Position numbers and translations under genes: made by a program
Notes under the pieces: generated by a model
What the model saw: only the letters and a program-made list of their open reading frames with translations
What the model was told of the DNA's origin: nothing
Database searches by the model: none
In this document: positions 17,023 through 24,853 of the stretch, one piece after another
How the letters are laid out: each line of letters starts with the position of its first letter
Numbering within the stretch: the stretch's first letter is position 1
Assembly (NCBI RefSeq): GCF_001468485.1
Contig: NZ_LODI01000021.1
Span: forward strand, 1-32,391
Length of the DNA stretch: 32,391 nucleotides
Reading direction: 5' to 3'
Source of the DNA: Pseudoalteromonas sp. H71
GTDB taxonomy: Bacteria > Pseudomonadota > Gammaproteobacteria > Enterobacterales > Alteromonadaceae

Positions 17023-18336
17023 ATGGTTCACGTGGTTAATACCCTCCCCAAAAAACACAAATTGCTTATCTTATGTTTGGTTTCTGCTATTGCCGCCTTG
17101 ACGTTTCTTCCATCTGAGAAAGCAACCGCGTCTAAAGACAACAATGCAAATGCATTAGAGATTGGCAAGCGCTACGAGCTTCAAGTTAAAGTTGATGACA
17201 ACGAAAAATTAACCGAGTTAAATTCAGAGCAAACAGCCGAAAAACTTCCAGAATACGATTTAGTCGACCACCAAGTAAAAACGGGCGACAACTTAGCAAT
17301 TATATTTAAACGCGCGGGCTTTTCAGCGCAAACGCTACATAAGCTAATTAACACTAACGCAGAAACTCGCAAGCTAACTAAAATTCACCCAGGCGAAGTA
17401 CTGAGCTTTGCAACCGGCAAAGATGGCACACTTGCGCAATTGCGTTACGTTATTTCTAAAACAGATACGTTGTATGTAACTCTAGATGACGAAGGTAACT
17501 ACAATACATCTATAGATAGCAAAGAAATAGAAACGCTGACCAAAACAGCTGGCGGTGAAATTTCTAGCAGCTTTTGGACTTCTGCAATTGCAGCGGGTTT
17601 AAGCGAGCGCCAAATCATGAACTTTGCTGATATTTTTGGTTGGGATGTGGACTTTGCTAACGACATTCGTAAAAACGATCAATTTGGTTTAATTTATGAA
17701 TCTCACTATGTTGAAGGCGAATTTATTGGTACCGGTAAAATTATAGCAGCTGAGTTCATTAACCAAGGGCAACGCTTTACAGCAATTCGACACACCGACG
17801 GCAATTTTTATACCCCCGAAGGCCGTAGTATGAAAAAAGCATTTTTACGTGCCCCCGTTAATTTTAAATATATAAGCTCGAGTTTTAACCCGCGTCGCTT
17901 ACACCCAGTTACAGGGCAGGTAAAAGCACACCGCGGTATTGATTACGCTGCACGTACTGGCACACCCGTTGTTGCATCGGGTAATGGTAAAGTGGTTAAG
18001 GCAGGTTACAGTAAGTACAATGGTAACTACGTATTTATTAGCCACGGTACACAGTATGTCACCAAGTATTTACACCTTAACAAAAAGCTTGTTAGAACAG
18101 GTCAAAAAGTAAAACAAGGTGACAAAATTGGTACTGTAGGTGCTACAGGTCGAGTGACTGGCGCGCATTTACATTATGAGTTTTTGGTTAACGGTGTTCA
18201 CCGTAATCCTAAAACGGTTAAATTACCAAAGTCTGAGCCACTCCCCCGCTCTGAGCTTGCTAGATTTAAACCTATTGCCGAAAACTTTATTGCTCAATTA
18301 GAGCGTAATCGCGAATTACAACTAGCACTTAAGTAA
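17023..18336 (+). CDS. M23 family murein endopeptidase (MepM/OapA-like)
   Basis: Periplasmic, probably membrane-anchored zinc endopeptidase expected to cut peptidoglycan cross-links during cell-wall growth. The 437-residue product has an N-terminal TM or signal anchor (about 13-30), then an OapA/LysM-like domain (about 80-130, HQVKTGDNLAIIFKRAGFS). A Csd3-like second domain (about 150-270) precedes the M23 (LytM) domain (about 283-400). That domain has zinc ligands H303 and D307 in HRGIDYAA and H384 in AHLHYE, plus GNYVFISHG. All catalytic ligands are present, so it should be active. AAGG lies about 10 bp before the ATG. A strong terminator follows. mepM is the nearest named homologue, but I leave the symbol blank as paralogues exist. 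Confidence 0.88.
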   Translation: MVHVVNTLPKKHKLLILCLVSAIAALTFLPSEKATASKDNNANALEIGKRYELQVKVDDNEKLTELNSEQTAEKLPEYDLVDHQVKTGDNLAIIFKRAGFSAQTLHKLINTNAETRKLTKIHPGEVLSFATGKDGTLAQLRYVISKTDTLYVTLDDEGNYNTSIDSKEIETLTKTAGGEISSSFWTSAIAAGLSERQIMNFADIFGWDVDFANDIRKNDQFGLIYESHYVEGEFIGTGKIIAAEFINQGQRFTAIRHTDGNFYTPEGRSMKKAFLRAPVNFKYISSSFNPRRLHPVTGQVKAHRGIDYAARTGTPVVASGNGKVVKAGYSKYNGNYVFISHGTQYVTKYLHLNKKLVRTGQKVKQGDKIGTVGATGRVTGAHLHYEFLVNGVHRNPKTVKLPKSEPLPRSELARFKPIAENFIAQLERNRELQLALK

Positions 18337-18354
18337 CCGCGTTATTAATTTATT

Positions 18355-18392
18355 AAAAAGCCCTTGCAGGTTTAGCCTGCAAGGGCTTTTTT
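18355..18392 (+). terminator. Strong intrinsic terminator of the M23 peptidase gene
   Basis: A 15-bp perfect stem (AAAAGCCCTTGCAGG with its complement) around loop TTTAG, then a T-run. It could also serve the minus-strand microprotein operon. Confidence 0.92.
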
Positions 18393-18488
18393 AGTGTTTT
18401 TATTTTAAAAATAAGTTGGTTAGCTCACATAGAGCCGTTCTACATTAAAGGCTTTGCATCTTAATTTTATATTAATAGCTTTACACAC

Positions 18489-18665
18489 CTAATTCATTAA
18501 TACATAAATAAGTTGAATAACTAAAGAGCCCATCACTAATGGCCAAATATATTTACTGTATTTTGCCGCCCCCTCAAGCCCCATTTTGCTTTGGTACTTT
18601 TCAAGTAATGGGATCAGTATTACCAACGCTACAAATAAACACACTAAAATAATAATTACGTTCAT
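18489..18665 (-). CDS. 58-residue two-helix membrane microprotein
   Basis: A short ORF not obvious at ordinary length cut-offs. On the minus strand ATG 18665-18663 to TAG 18489 encodes 58 residues. It has a hydrophobic helix from residue 2 to 19 (MNVIIILVCLFVALVILIPL), a polar middle (LEKYQSKMGLEGAAKYSKY), and a second hydrophobic helix ending in VLMN. Support: AAGAGGG lies about 7 bp before the ATG; the gene starts 12 bp after the aldo/keto reductase stop on the same strand; the hydrophobic/charged pattern is protein-like. I do not recognise the family. It could be a small integral membrane regulator or chaperone-like peptide. Confidence 0.6.
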   Translation of the reverse strand: MNVIIILVCLFVALVILIPLLEKYQSKMGLEGAAKYSKYIWPLVMGSLVIQLIYVLMN

Positions 18666-18677
18666 TAAAAACCCTCT

Positions 18678-19649
18678 TTATGGCACTTCACAGCCTTTAG
18701 CGCTTTCATATAGGGCATACCAATGCTCTCGGCTTAAATGAACATTAATAGCCTCACACGATGCGTTTATACGCTTAGCGTTAGTGGTGCCAATAATGGG
18801 TTGAATCGATGCAGGGTGGCGCAGCAGCCACGCAAGTACAATTGCCTCAGCAGAGGTACCATAAATTGCAGCAAGTTTATTTACTAAAATACTTGTGTTG
18901 ATATCGGCTTGCGACGCCTTTGATAAATCGCCACCGGTATATAAACCTTGGCACAAGCTACCCCAACTCTGTATTTGAATATCAAAGCTGCGGCAGTATT
19001 CAATGCTACCGGGCGTAAAGTTAATGTCTTTACCGTCGCTGTTACCAACATACAGACCTTCGTCTATAAATTGATGTTTTTGCAAACTGGCCTCTATTTG
19101 ATTAGCAACAATCGGCATATCAAGGGCATGCTGTAAAAAGTTGATTTGGTGTTGCTGCATGTTTGATACGGCAAAATGTTTTACTTTGCCACTTTCTTTT
19201 AAACAGCTAAATACACGAGCAACTTCATCAACTTCCATTAATGGGTCTGGACGATGTAGCATTAGTACATCAAGGTATTGCGTATTTAATCGCTTAAGTG
19301 AGTTTTCTACCGACTGCTCAATCCAATCTGCTGAAAAGTCATAGCGCTTAGGGCCCTGGTCGTCAGCAAATTTTATTCCGCATTTTGACTGAATGTACAT
19401 GTGCTCTCTAAGTTCTGGTCGCTCACTGAGTGCCTGACCAAATACCTGTTCTGCTTTACCAAAAGTGTATATATCTGCATGATCAAAAAAATTAATGCCG
19501 CCTTCAATCGCGTTATCAATGCATTCGTGGGTTTGTTTAAGATGTGCGCTGGTAATTGGGTCTTTATTCCAACCGCCTCCCAACCCCATACATCCAAATA
19601 CAAGTTTACTAACATTAGGTAAATAGTGAGCCAATGGAGTGTGAAGCAT
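18678..19649 (-). CDS. Aldo/keto reductase (YdhF-like)
   Basis: NAD(P)H-dependent oxidoreductase of the aldo/keto reductase superfamily, acting on an unknown carbonyl substrate in the cytosol. The 323-residue TIM-barrel protein carries the catalytic tetrad D56 and Y61 (FFDHADIY), K89 (IQSKCGI) and H132 (LMLHRPDPL). It also has AVSNMQQHQ and the NADP-binding C-terminal stretch PIIGTTNAKRI. The FDHADIY and LHRPDP sequences are close to E. coli YdhF. AAGGA precedes the ATG. It follows the oad terminator, so it is probably separately transcribed, possibly with the downstream microprotein gene. Confidence 0.9.
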   Translation of the reverse strand: MLHTPLAHYLPNVSKLVFGCMGLGGGWNKDPITSAHLKQTHECIDNAIEGGINFFDHADIYTFGKAEQVFGQALSERPELREHMYIQSKCGIKFADDQGPKRYDFSADWIEQSVENSLKRLNTQYLDVLMLHRPDPLMEVDEVARVFSCLKESGKVKHFAVSNMQQHQINFLQHALDMPIVANQIEASLQKHQFIDEGLYVGNSDGKDINFTPGSIEYCRSFDIQIQSWGSLCQGLYTGGDLSKASQADINTSILVNKLAAIYGTSAEAIVLAWLLRHPASIQPIIGTTNAKRINASCEAINVHLSREHWYALYESAKGCEVP

Positions 19650-19734
19650 AATGACTATCCTTAAAATTGCGAAGAACCACCACTTTAAACAAAAAACTTA
19701 AAACAAGAAACCATTAACGAACAGAAATTCAGGG

Positions 19735-19760
19735 CAAAAAAAAGCGCAGTAAACTGCGCT
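19735..19760 (-). terminator. Terminator of the oadGAB operon
   Basis: On the minus strand AGCGCAG, loop TTTA, CTGCGCT followed by eight Ts, 28 bp after the oadB stop. Confidence 0.9.
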
Positions 19761-19788
19761 CAATGGTTGGTTGAAATCTAAAATCAAT

Positions 19789-20919
19789 TTAGCCAACAAG
19801 TGCCAACAAAATACCTGCAGCAACCGCACTGCCTAACACGCCCGCCACATTAGGGCCCATTGCGTGCATAAGTAAAAAGTTATGTGGGTTATTTTCAAGT
19901 CCCACTTTATTTACTACGCGAGCAGCCATAGGAACAGCTGATACACCAGCGGCACCAATTAACGGGTTAATAGGTGTTTTAGATATTTTATTTAAGCCTT
20001 TAGCCATAAATACACCTGACGCTGTACCAATACCAAAAGCAAGGGCGCCCAACACTAAAATACCAATGGTTTCTAGCGTTAAGAAATCATCTGCTGCAAG
20101 CTTAGAACCAACCGCTAACCCTAAAAATATGGTCGTTATGTTGATAATTTCGTTTTGCGCACTGTTACTTAAACGGTCAACAACACCCGACTCACGCATT
20201 AAATTACCTAAACAGAACATACCTACTAGCGGAATTGCTGCTGGTAAAAACATCGCGGTTGCAGTGAGTACCATAAGTGGAAAAATAATTTTTTCCTTTT
20301 TAGATACTTTACGTAGCTCAGGCATTTTTATTTGGCGCTCTTCAGGCGTTGTAAGTGCACGCATAATAGGAGGCTGAATTATTGGTACTAGTGCCATGTA
20401 AGAGTAAGCAGCCACTGCAATTGCCCCTAATAAATCAGGCGCTAGCTTTGAGGCTAAAAATATTGCCGTTGGGCCATCAGCCCCGCCAATAATAGCAATA
20501 GCTGATGCATCTTGAAGCGAAAACTCAAAACCAGGTATGAAGTTAAGTAAAATTGCACCAAACAAGGTCGCAAAAATACCAAACTGAGCCGCAGCCCCCA
20601 GCAATAACATACGTGGGTTTGCTATTAGCGCACTAAAGTCAGTTAATGCACCAACCCCCATAAATATTAATAGCGGAAAAATCCCGGTATCTATACCCAC
20701 ATAGTAAACTGAGTACAAAAGCCCGCCTGGGTCAGACATACCAGCAACCGGAATATTAGTTAATATCGCGCCAAAGCCAATTGGTAATAAAAGCAGAGGC
20801 TCAAAGTTTTTAGATATCGCTAAAAACAATAACAAACAGCCTACTGCAATCATTATCAAGCCAGGAAACGTAAAGTTAGCAAGACCTGTTGCATGCCAAA
20901 GGTTTAAAAGACCTTCCAT
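19789..20919 (-). CDS. oadB: Oxaloacetate decarboxylase beta subunit (Na+ pump)
   Basis: Integral membrane subunit that decarboxylates carboxybiotin and exports Na+. The 376-residue, roughly 10-helix protein has the family hallmarks: [19 protein letters not shown] segment near residue 62, [19 protein letters not shown] with the essential Asp, and near the C-terminus [19 protein letters not shown] and [21 protein letters not shown]. It is last in oadG-oadA-oadB, starting 13 bp after the oadA stop. A Na+ pump fits a marine host. Confidence 0.95.
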   Translation of the reverse strand: MEGLLNLWHATGLANFTFPGLIMIAVGCLLLFLAISKNFEPLLLLPIGFGAILTNIPVAGMSDPGGLLYSVYYVGIDTGIFPLLIFMGVGALTDFSALIANPRMLLLGAAAQFGIFATLFGAILLNFIPGFEFSLQDASAIAIIGGADGPTAIFLASKLAPDLLGAIAVAAYSYMALVPIIQPPIMRALTTPEERQIKMPELRKVSKKEKIIFPLMVLTATAMFLPAAIPLVGMFCLGNLMRESGVVDRLSNSAQNEIINITTIFLGLAVGSKLAADDFLTLETIGILVLGALAFGIGTASGVFMAKGLNKISKTPINPLIGAAGVSAVPMAARVVNKVGLENNPHNFLLMHAMGPNVAGVLGSAVAAGILLALVG

Positions 20920-20932
20920 TTATACGACCTCC

Positions 20933-22714
20933 TTAAGCCAACGCAATAATTGCGTCACCGGTGGTCACTGAGTCACCTTCAGACACAAGCACTTCAGCAA
21001 TTGTACCTGTATGCATTGCACGTACTTCAGTTTCCATTTTCATGGCTTCCATAATCACAACAACATCACCTTCGTTTACAACCTGACCCGCTTTCACTTT
21101 AACTTTAAAAATATTACCTGCTAAAGGTGCATTTAGCGTTTCACCCGAAGCCACTGAAGCAGACTGAGGTAAATGCTCTGAATCTTTTAATGTGACCTCT
21201 TTAAGTTCACCGCCTTGCGCTACGACAACGTCGTAAACTTTACCGTCTACCTTAACGCTGTATTGCTCAGCCTTAACACTGTTACTACTTGCTGATGACT
21301 TGGCTGGCGATTTACTTGTGTTATTTTCTTCGCTTGGTACCGGTTCAAATGCATCAGGATTATTACGGTTTTTGATGAATTTTAAACCAACCTGTGGGAA
21401 TAACGCATAAGTAAGTACGTCGTCTATTTTATCCTCAGCAAGCGTTAAACCTTGCTCTTGTGCTTCTTTTAATAGCTCAGCTTCAAGTGTTTCCAGCTCA
21501 GGAGCAATGTTATCAGCAGGGCGACACGTAATAACGTCGCTGCCATTGAGTACGCGCTCTTGCAGCTCTTTATTCATTGGAGCTGGTGTTAAACCATATT
21601 CGCCTTTTAAAACGCCTGCGGTTTCTTTAGTGATAGTTTTATAACGCTCACCTGTCAGCACATTAAGTACAGCTTGAGTACCCACAATTTGTGATGTTGG
21701 TGTAACAAGAGGAATAAAGCCTAAGTCTTCGCGTACACGCGGTATTTCAAGTAGTACTTCGTTAAGCTTATCAGCGGCACCTTGCTCTTTAAGTTGGTTT
21801 TCCATGTTAGTTAACATGCCACCTGGTACTTGAGCGAGTAAAATACGTCCATCTACGCCTTTTAAACTCCCTTCAAACGCTGCATATTTTTTACGAACAT
21901 CTCTAAAGTAAGCTGCAATTTCTTCAAGTTGGTTTAAGTCAAGCTCAGTATCTCGCGCTGTACCTTCAACAATTGCTACAATGGTTTCTGTTGCTGAGTG
22001 ACCGTAAGTCATACTCATAGACGAGATAGCGGTATCAAGCATATCAATACCTGCATCAATCGCTTTTTGGTACGTAGCAGTACTTAAACCTGTTGTAGCA
22101 TGGCATTGCATAGCAATTGGAATCGACACTGTTTCTTTCAGCGCTTTTATAAGCTCTTCTGCGTCATATGGCTTTAACAAACCCGCCATATCTTTAATAC
22201 AAATTGAATGACAACCCAGCCCTTCTAATTGCTTGGCTAGCGTTAACCACATATCAAGTGTATGAACAGGGCTTACCGTATACGAAATAGTACCTTGAGC
22301 ATGAGCACCTACCTTAACAGCCGCTTTAATGGCTGTTTCTAGGTTACGTACATCATTCATTGCATCAAAAATACGAAACACATCAACACCGTTTTTGTGT
22401 GCGCGCTCAACAAACTTTTCAACAACATCGTCAGCATAATGGCGGTAACCTAATAAGTTTTGACCGCGTAATAGCATTTGCTGCTTAGTATTTGGCATCG
22501 CTTTTTTAAGCGCACGAATACGTTCCCACGGATCTTCACCTAAATAACGAATACAAGAATCAAAGGTCGCACCGCCCCACGATTCAATTGACCAGTAACC
22601 TGCATCATCTAATTTACTTGCAATCGGTAGCATGTCATCTAAGCGCATACGCGTGGCAAGTAATGACTGATGCGCATCACGAAGAACCAATTCTGTTAAT
22701 TTTAATTTAGCCAT
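20933..22714 (-). CDS. oadA: Oxaloacetate decarboxylase alpha subunit (biotin carboxyltransferase)
   Basis: Transfers the carboxyl group of oxaloacetate to biotin, yielding pyruvate. The 593-residue protein has an HMGL-like carboxyltransferase barrel (about 1-265) starting [23 protein letters not shown], with metal ligands in [11 protein letters not shown] conserved PYC/OADA domain (about 270-460) follows, then an Ala/Ser/Lys linker (about 470-500). The biotinyl domain carries EAMKMETEV with the biotinylated lysine at 559. All key features are intact. Spacing of 9 bp from oadG and 13 bp to oadB supports one operon. Confidence 0.96.
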   Translation of the reverse strand: MAKLKLTELVLRDAHQSLLATRMRLDDMLPIASKLDDAGYWSIESWGGATFDSCIRYLGEDPWERIRALKKAMPNTKQQMLLRGQNLLGYRHYADDVVEKFVERAHKNGVDVFRIFDAMNDVRNLETAIKAAVKVGAHAQGTISYTVSPVHTLDMWLTLAKQLEGLGCHSICIKDMAGLLKPYDAEELIKALKETVSIPIAMQCHATTGLSTATYQKAIDAGIDMLDTAISSMSMTYGHSATETIVAIVEGTARDTELDLNQLEEIAAYFRDVRKKYAAFEGSLKGVDGRILLAQVPGGMLTNMENQLKEQGAADKLNEVLLEIPRVREDLGFIPLVTPTSQIVGTQAVLNVLTGERYKTITKETAGVLKGEYGLTPAPMNKELQERVLNGSDVITCRPADNIAPELETLEAELLKEAQEQGLTLAEDKIDDVLTYALFPQVGLKFIKNRNNPDAFEPVPSEENNTSKSPAKSSASSNSVKAEQYSVKVDGKVYDVVVAQGGELKEVTLKDSEHLPQSASVASGETLNAPLAGNIFKVKVKAGQVVNEGDVVVIMEAMKMETEVRAMHTGTIAEVLVSEGDSVTTGDAIIALA

Positions 22715-22723
22715 GTGTGCCCC

Positions 22724-22969
22724 TTATTTGTTATTTGATTTGTACTGAGCAATGGCAGCACTAATAGCAGCGATGTGCTCATTTGGCACACCTTGAGATT
22801 TAAACGATGGTGACTTAACTGGAGTCGCAACTTCAGCAGGGCTAAAACGCGCCACTAAGTTAGACATTATTGTAACTGCGCCAATTAATATCGAAAGAAA
22901 GACAAACACTCCAACCATACCTGTCAGCATTAAGCTACCAGCGGTTGTAAGTACAGCACCTATATCCAT
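22724..22969 (-). CDS. oadG: Oxaloacetate decarboxylase gamma subunit
   Basis: Small anchoring subunit that holds the alpha and beta subunits together at the membrane. 81 residues from the ATG at 22969: periplasmic start MDIGAVLTTAGSLML, one TM helix (about 12-36), then a soluble tail ending near FKSQGVPNEHIAAISAAIAQYK. The frame runs upstream to 22990, but the ATG at 22969 has AGGGGAG 6 bp before it and matches the usual length. First gene of the oad operon. Confidence 0.9.
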   Translation of the reverse strand: MDIGAVLTTAGSLMLTGMVGVFVFLSILIGAVTIMSNLVARFSPAEVATPVKSPSFKSQGVPNEHIAAISAAIAQYKSNNK

Positions 22970-23033
22970 TTTTCTCCCCTTGAAACCCATATCGAAAATA
23001 AAAAGTCGATTTAGTTAAATATTTATTCACTAG

Positions 23034-23061
23034 ATAATAACAAAACAAATATCTTTGTCTA
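23034..23061 (-). promoter_or_regulatory. Candidate oadG promoter
   Basis: Minus strand TAGACA (23061-23056), 16-bp spacer, TATTAT (23039-23034), starting about 60 bp before oadG. The PdhR-type operator at 23071-23087 lies just upstream of the -35. Confidence 0.4.
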
Positions 23062-23070
23062 GCCATTGTA

Positions 23071-23087
23071 AATTGGTAAAACCAATT
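23071..23087. promoter_or_regulatory. PdhR/GntR-type operator 1
   Basis: AATTGGTAAAACCAATT, a perfect palindrome with a 3-bp centre, matching the ATTGGTnnnACCAAT box known for E. coli PdhR and the similar LldR core. It is about 100 bp upstream of oadG. The regulator gene is not in the window. Confidence 0.65.
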
Positions 23088-23276
23088 AAAATAAAAATAA
23101 CATATAACCAAATTTATTAACCAGAGTAAAAACCCTTACCCATCAACACCCCATAATACACACAAAAAATACTCACTATATTTATAAGCTATAGCTGAAT
23201 TTTTAACAAAGCCGAATTCCCCGTACTTTACTGAACCTAAAATCACTCATAATGTGTAGAAAAAAACAAACTTGTT

Positions 23277-23293
23277 AATTGGTCTTACCAAGA
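23277..23293. promoter_or_regulatory. PdhR/GntR-type operator 2
   Basis: AATTGGTCTTACCAAGA carries the intact core TTGGTnnnACCAA, about 206 bp from operator 1. Two sites on one regulatory region strengthen the case and could allow looping. Confidence 0.55.
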
Positions 23294-23330
23294 GAGGCTT
23301 TTTTAAGCATCTTTAAATTGCAACCTATAC

Positions 23331-23353
23331 TTGTGTGTGAATAAGTTACACAA
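23331..23353. promoter_or_regulatory. Candidate enhancer inverted repeat
   Basis: TTGTGT (23331-23336) and ACACAA (23348-23353) form a dyad about 120 bp upstream of the predicted sigma-54 start, a usual position for enhancer-binding proteins. It lacks a good CRP match. The role is inferred. Confidence 0.3.
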
Positions 23354-23436
23354 CCCAACGTAAAAGTTACCAATTTAACAAAGTCAAAAAACAAACAAAA
23401 ACACGCAAGATACTGATATAAAACAAAAATACATTA

Positions 23437-23452
23437 TGGCACAGTACTGGCA
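23437..23452 (+). promoter_or_regulatory. Sigma-54 (RpoN) promoter for the DUF1328 and lipoprotein genes
   Basis: TGGCACAGTACTGGCA matches TGGCAC-N5-TTGCA at every specified position but one. It keeps the -24 GG (23438-23439) and -12 GC (23450-23451) at the required spacing. The start would be near 23463, 30 bp before the next ATG. Confidence 0.6.
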
Positions 23453-23492
23453 TTAACTATTGTGTACAAATTTGATAACCAAGGAGAAAACA

Positions 23493-23666
23493 ATGTTACG
23501 CTGGACAATCACATTTTTAGTTATTGCTTTAATCGCTGCAGTGTTGGGTTTTGGTGGCATAGCAGGTGCCGCAGCTGGTATAGCAAAAATTATATTCTTT
23601 ATTTTTATAGTACTTTTAGTTATTTCGTTAGTTTCGGGTGCGCTACGTGGTAAATCGCCCAGGTAG
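23493..23666 (+). CDS. DUF1328 (YtjA-like) small membrane protein
   Basis: 57-residue hydrophobic protein with two TM segments (about 5-27 and 32-50) and a short basic tail (RGKSPR). The pattern [32 protein letters not shown] is the DUF1328/YtjA family signature. Function is not established; relatives often sit near stress genes. The ATG at 23493 follows AAGGAG by 6 bp; an upstream start at 23460 is rejected. It sits behind the sigma-54-like promoter and 51 bp before the lipoprotein gene, so a two-gene envelope-stress operon is plausible. Confidence 0.88.
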   Translation: MLRWTITFLVIALIAAVLGFGGIAGAAAGIAKIIFFIFIVLLVISLVSGALRGKSPR

Positions 23667-23717
23667 GCATATACTCAACTAACACTACAATTTTATTTAT
23701 TTACAAGGAATTACATT

Positions 23718-23909
23718 ATGAACTCTACAACTTTAAAAGCAGCACTAATTGGTCTTTTCGCAAGTTTTTTCATCATGGGTTGTCAAGATAACAACGCAGA
23801 AGAAGCCGGTGAACGTATCGATGAAGTAGTAACAGATGTACAAAATTCTGTTGAAGATACGTGCGAAGAAGTGAAAGAAGGCGTAAACGCTGAAGAAACT
23901 AACTGTTAA
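23718..23909 (+). CDS. Small acidic lipoprotein, unknown function
   Basis: 63-residue precursor. The signal peptide (1-21) ends in lipobox FIMGC, so Cys22 should be lipidated and Gln-Asp at +2/+3 may favour inner-membrane retention. The mature chain of about 42 residues is strongly acidic and likely a single amphipathic helix (EEAGERIDEVVTDVQNSVED). It has two further cysteines, C49 and the very last residue C63. Shine-Dalgarno AAGGA 8 bp upstream. A terminator follows at 23926. I do not recognise the family; entericidin-like or helical stress lipoproteins are loose analogues only. Confidence 0.8.
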   Translation: MNSTTLKAALIGLFASFFIMGCQDNNAEEAGERIDEVVTDVQNSVEDTCEEVKEGVNAEETNC

Positions 23910-23925
23910 TCGTTAGTATATTATT

Positions 23926-23953
23926 AAAAAAACGGCTCTTAAGCCGTTTTTTT
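23926..23953 (+). terminator. Intrinsic terminator after the small lipoprotein gene
   Basis: AACGGCT, loop CTTA, AGCCGTT with flanking A- and T-runs. Confidence 0.9.
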
Positions 23954-24042
23954 GTGCCTAAAATAAATGCACGCATTATAAAGCTGCTCATTTATAAGCG
24001 AACTTGCTAAAATATATAAAACGATTTTTAAAGCAAGGCACT

Positions 24043-24510
24043 ATGTCATTTTCAACCACCTACACACTTGATAAACCCTACTTTTACGAATGCTTTGACG
24101 AGTCACTTCCTTACAGCAAACGCGCACAACCTAAGTACTTTTTACTGGTACTGTTAGTCTCGCTTGGTTTATTTAGCATTTACGGTTTAGCTGATCATTA
24201 TTTAGGAACATTTTTGATCATGGTTGCTGTGCTTGAATGCGTTGCTTTTTATTACCGCAGGCCATGGTGGGTGACCAGACAAATGTTTAGCCGAGCATCA
24301 GGTTCTGAGGTTACACTCACTTTTGATGATGAAGGCATTAAATCGGCAAACCATTACAAAAGCTACCAACTAGCTTGGCAAGACATCGCTGAGGTAATTG
24401 AAACGCCACGGGGCGTGTTAATTAAAAATAAAAACAGCCTGCAATATATTTCAAAGCAAATACTCACAGATGAAATGCTCGATTTTATAAACAAAAAAGC
24501 CACTCAATGA
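24043..24510 (+). CDS. YcxB-like membrane protein
   Basis: 155-residue protein of unknown function. A short cytoplasmic N-terminus is followed by two close TM helices (about 32-52 and 55-72). A soluble C-terminal domain of the YcxB-like type carries the segments EVTLTFDDEGIKSAN, YQLAWQDIAEVIETPRGVLIKNK and QYISKQIL. The ATG at 24043 is preferred (AAGG about 6 bp upstream) over the upstream start at 24004. Convergent with csrA. Its last codons form part of the terminator stem at 24493-24520. Confidence 0.72.
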   Translation: MSFSTTYTLDKPYFYECFDESLPYSKRAQPKYFLLVLLVSLGLFSIYGLADHYLGTFLIMVAVLECVAFYYRRPWWVTRQMFSRASGSEVTLTFDDEGIKSANHYKSYQLAWQDIAEVIETPRGVLIKNKNSLQYISKQILTDEMLDFINKKATQ

Positions 24511-24520
24511 GTGGCTTTTT
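24493..24520. terminator. Bidirectional terminator overlapping a stop codon
   Basis: AAAAAGCCACTC, loop AAT, GAGTGGCTTTTT. The left arm and loop lie within the last codons of the YcxB-like gene, whose TGA is at 24508-24510. Also placed to end csrA transcription. Confidence 0.88.
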
Positions 24521-24561
24521 GACTTAACTAAATAATTTATTTAGCTAGGTATACGTGTTGA

Positions 24562-24753
24562 TTAAGCATTGCCCGGATTAGGGTTAGACTTTTCAGCTTG
24601 TATACGCATGTAAATTTCTTCACGATGCACTGATACGTCTTTTGGTGCGTTTACACCAATTCGAACTTGATTTCCTTTAACACCTAAAACGGTCACTGTT
24701 ACTTCGTCACCGATCATAAGGGTTTCACCTACTCTACGAGTTAGTATTAGCAT
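24562..24753 (-). CDS. csrA: Carbon storage regulator CsrA
   Basis: Dimeric RNA-binding protein that recognises GGA motifs in mRNA leaders and controls central carbon metabolism, motility and biofilm. 63 residues starting [16 protein letters not shown], with conserved L4 and R44 (VHREEI) of the RNA-binding surface and a non-conserved tail ending PNPGNA. The ATG at 24753 gives the canonical N-terminus; the longer frame to 24774 is rejected. It lies downstream of lysC on the same strand, as in many gamma-proteobacteria, but with its own candidate -10. Confidence 0.97.
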   Translation of the reverse strand: MLILTRRVGETLMIGDEVTVTVLGVKGNQVRIGVNAPKDVSVHREEIYMRIQAEKSNPNPGNA

Positions 24754-24761
24754 TCTCTTGC

Positions 24762-24800
24762 TCCCATGTTCCAATTAAAATTATAAGATTCCGCTTATCC
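24762..24800 (-). promoter_or_regulatory. csrA 5' region: GGA cluster and TATAAT
   Basis: Minus strand: four GGA triplets lie at 24798-24800, 24790-24792, 24770-24772 and 24762-24764, the last forming the Shine-Dalgarno. TATAAT at 24785-24780 would start transcription near 24773, leaving two GGAs in that short leader and all four in read-through RNA. CsrA autoregulation through leader GGAs is known in E. coli. Confidence 0.4.
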
Positions 24801-24820
24801 ATATTAATGAAAAATAGACT

Positions 24821-24842
24821 AAAAAGTAAGTAAAAACTCACT
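24821..24842 (-). terminator. Weak intrinsic terminator after lysC
   Basis: Minus strand AGTGAGT, loop TTTT, ACTTACT (one G-U pair) followed by TTTT, 12 bp beyond the lysC stop. It may allow partial read-through into csrA. Confidence 0.5.
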
Positions 24843-24853
24843 ATCTATCTACT

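Larger units (their letters stand above)
22970..23492. other. 523-bp divergent regulatory region, oad versus DUF1328
   Basis: No ORF is supported. It contains two GntR/PdhR-type operators, a candidate oadG promoter, a TTGTGT/ACACAA inverted repeat and a sigma-54-like promoter, each listed separately. A further half-site, ACCAATTT, lies at about 23368. The rest is AT-rich with no feature I can name. Confidence 0.5.

Noticed and set aside
23336..23351. CRP-like TGTGA upstream of the DUF1328 gene
   Set aside because: The right half-site TACAC does not match TCACA well enough.
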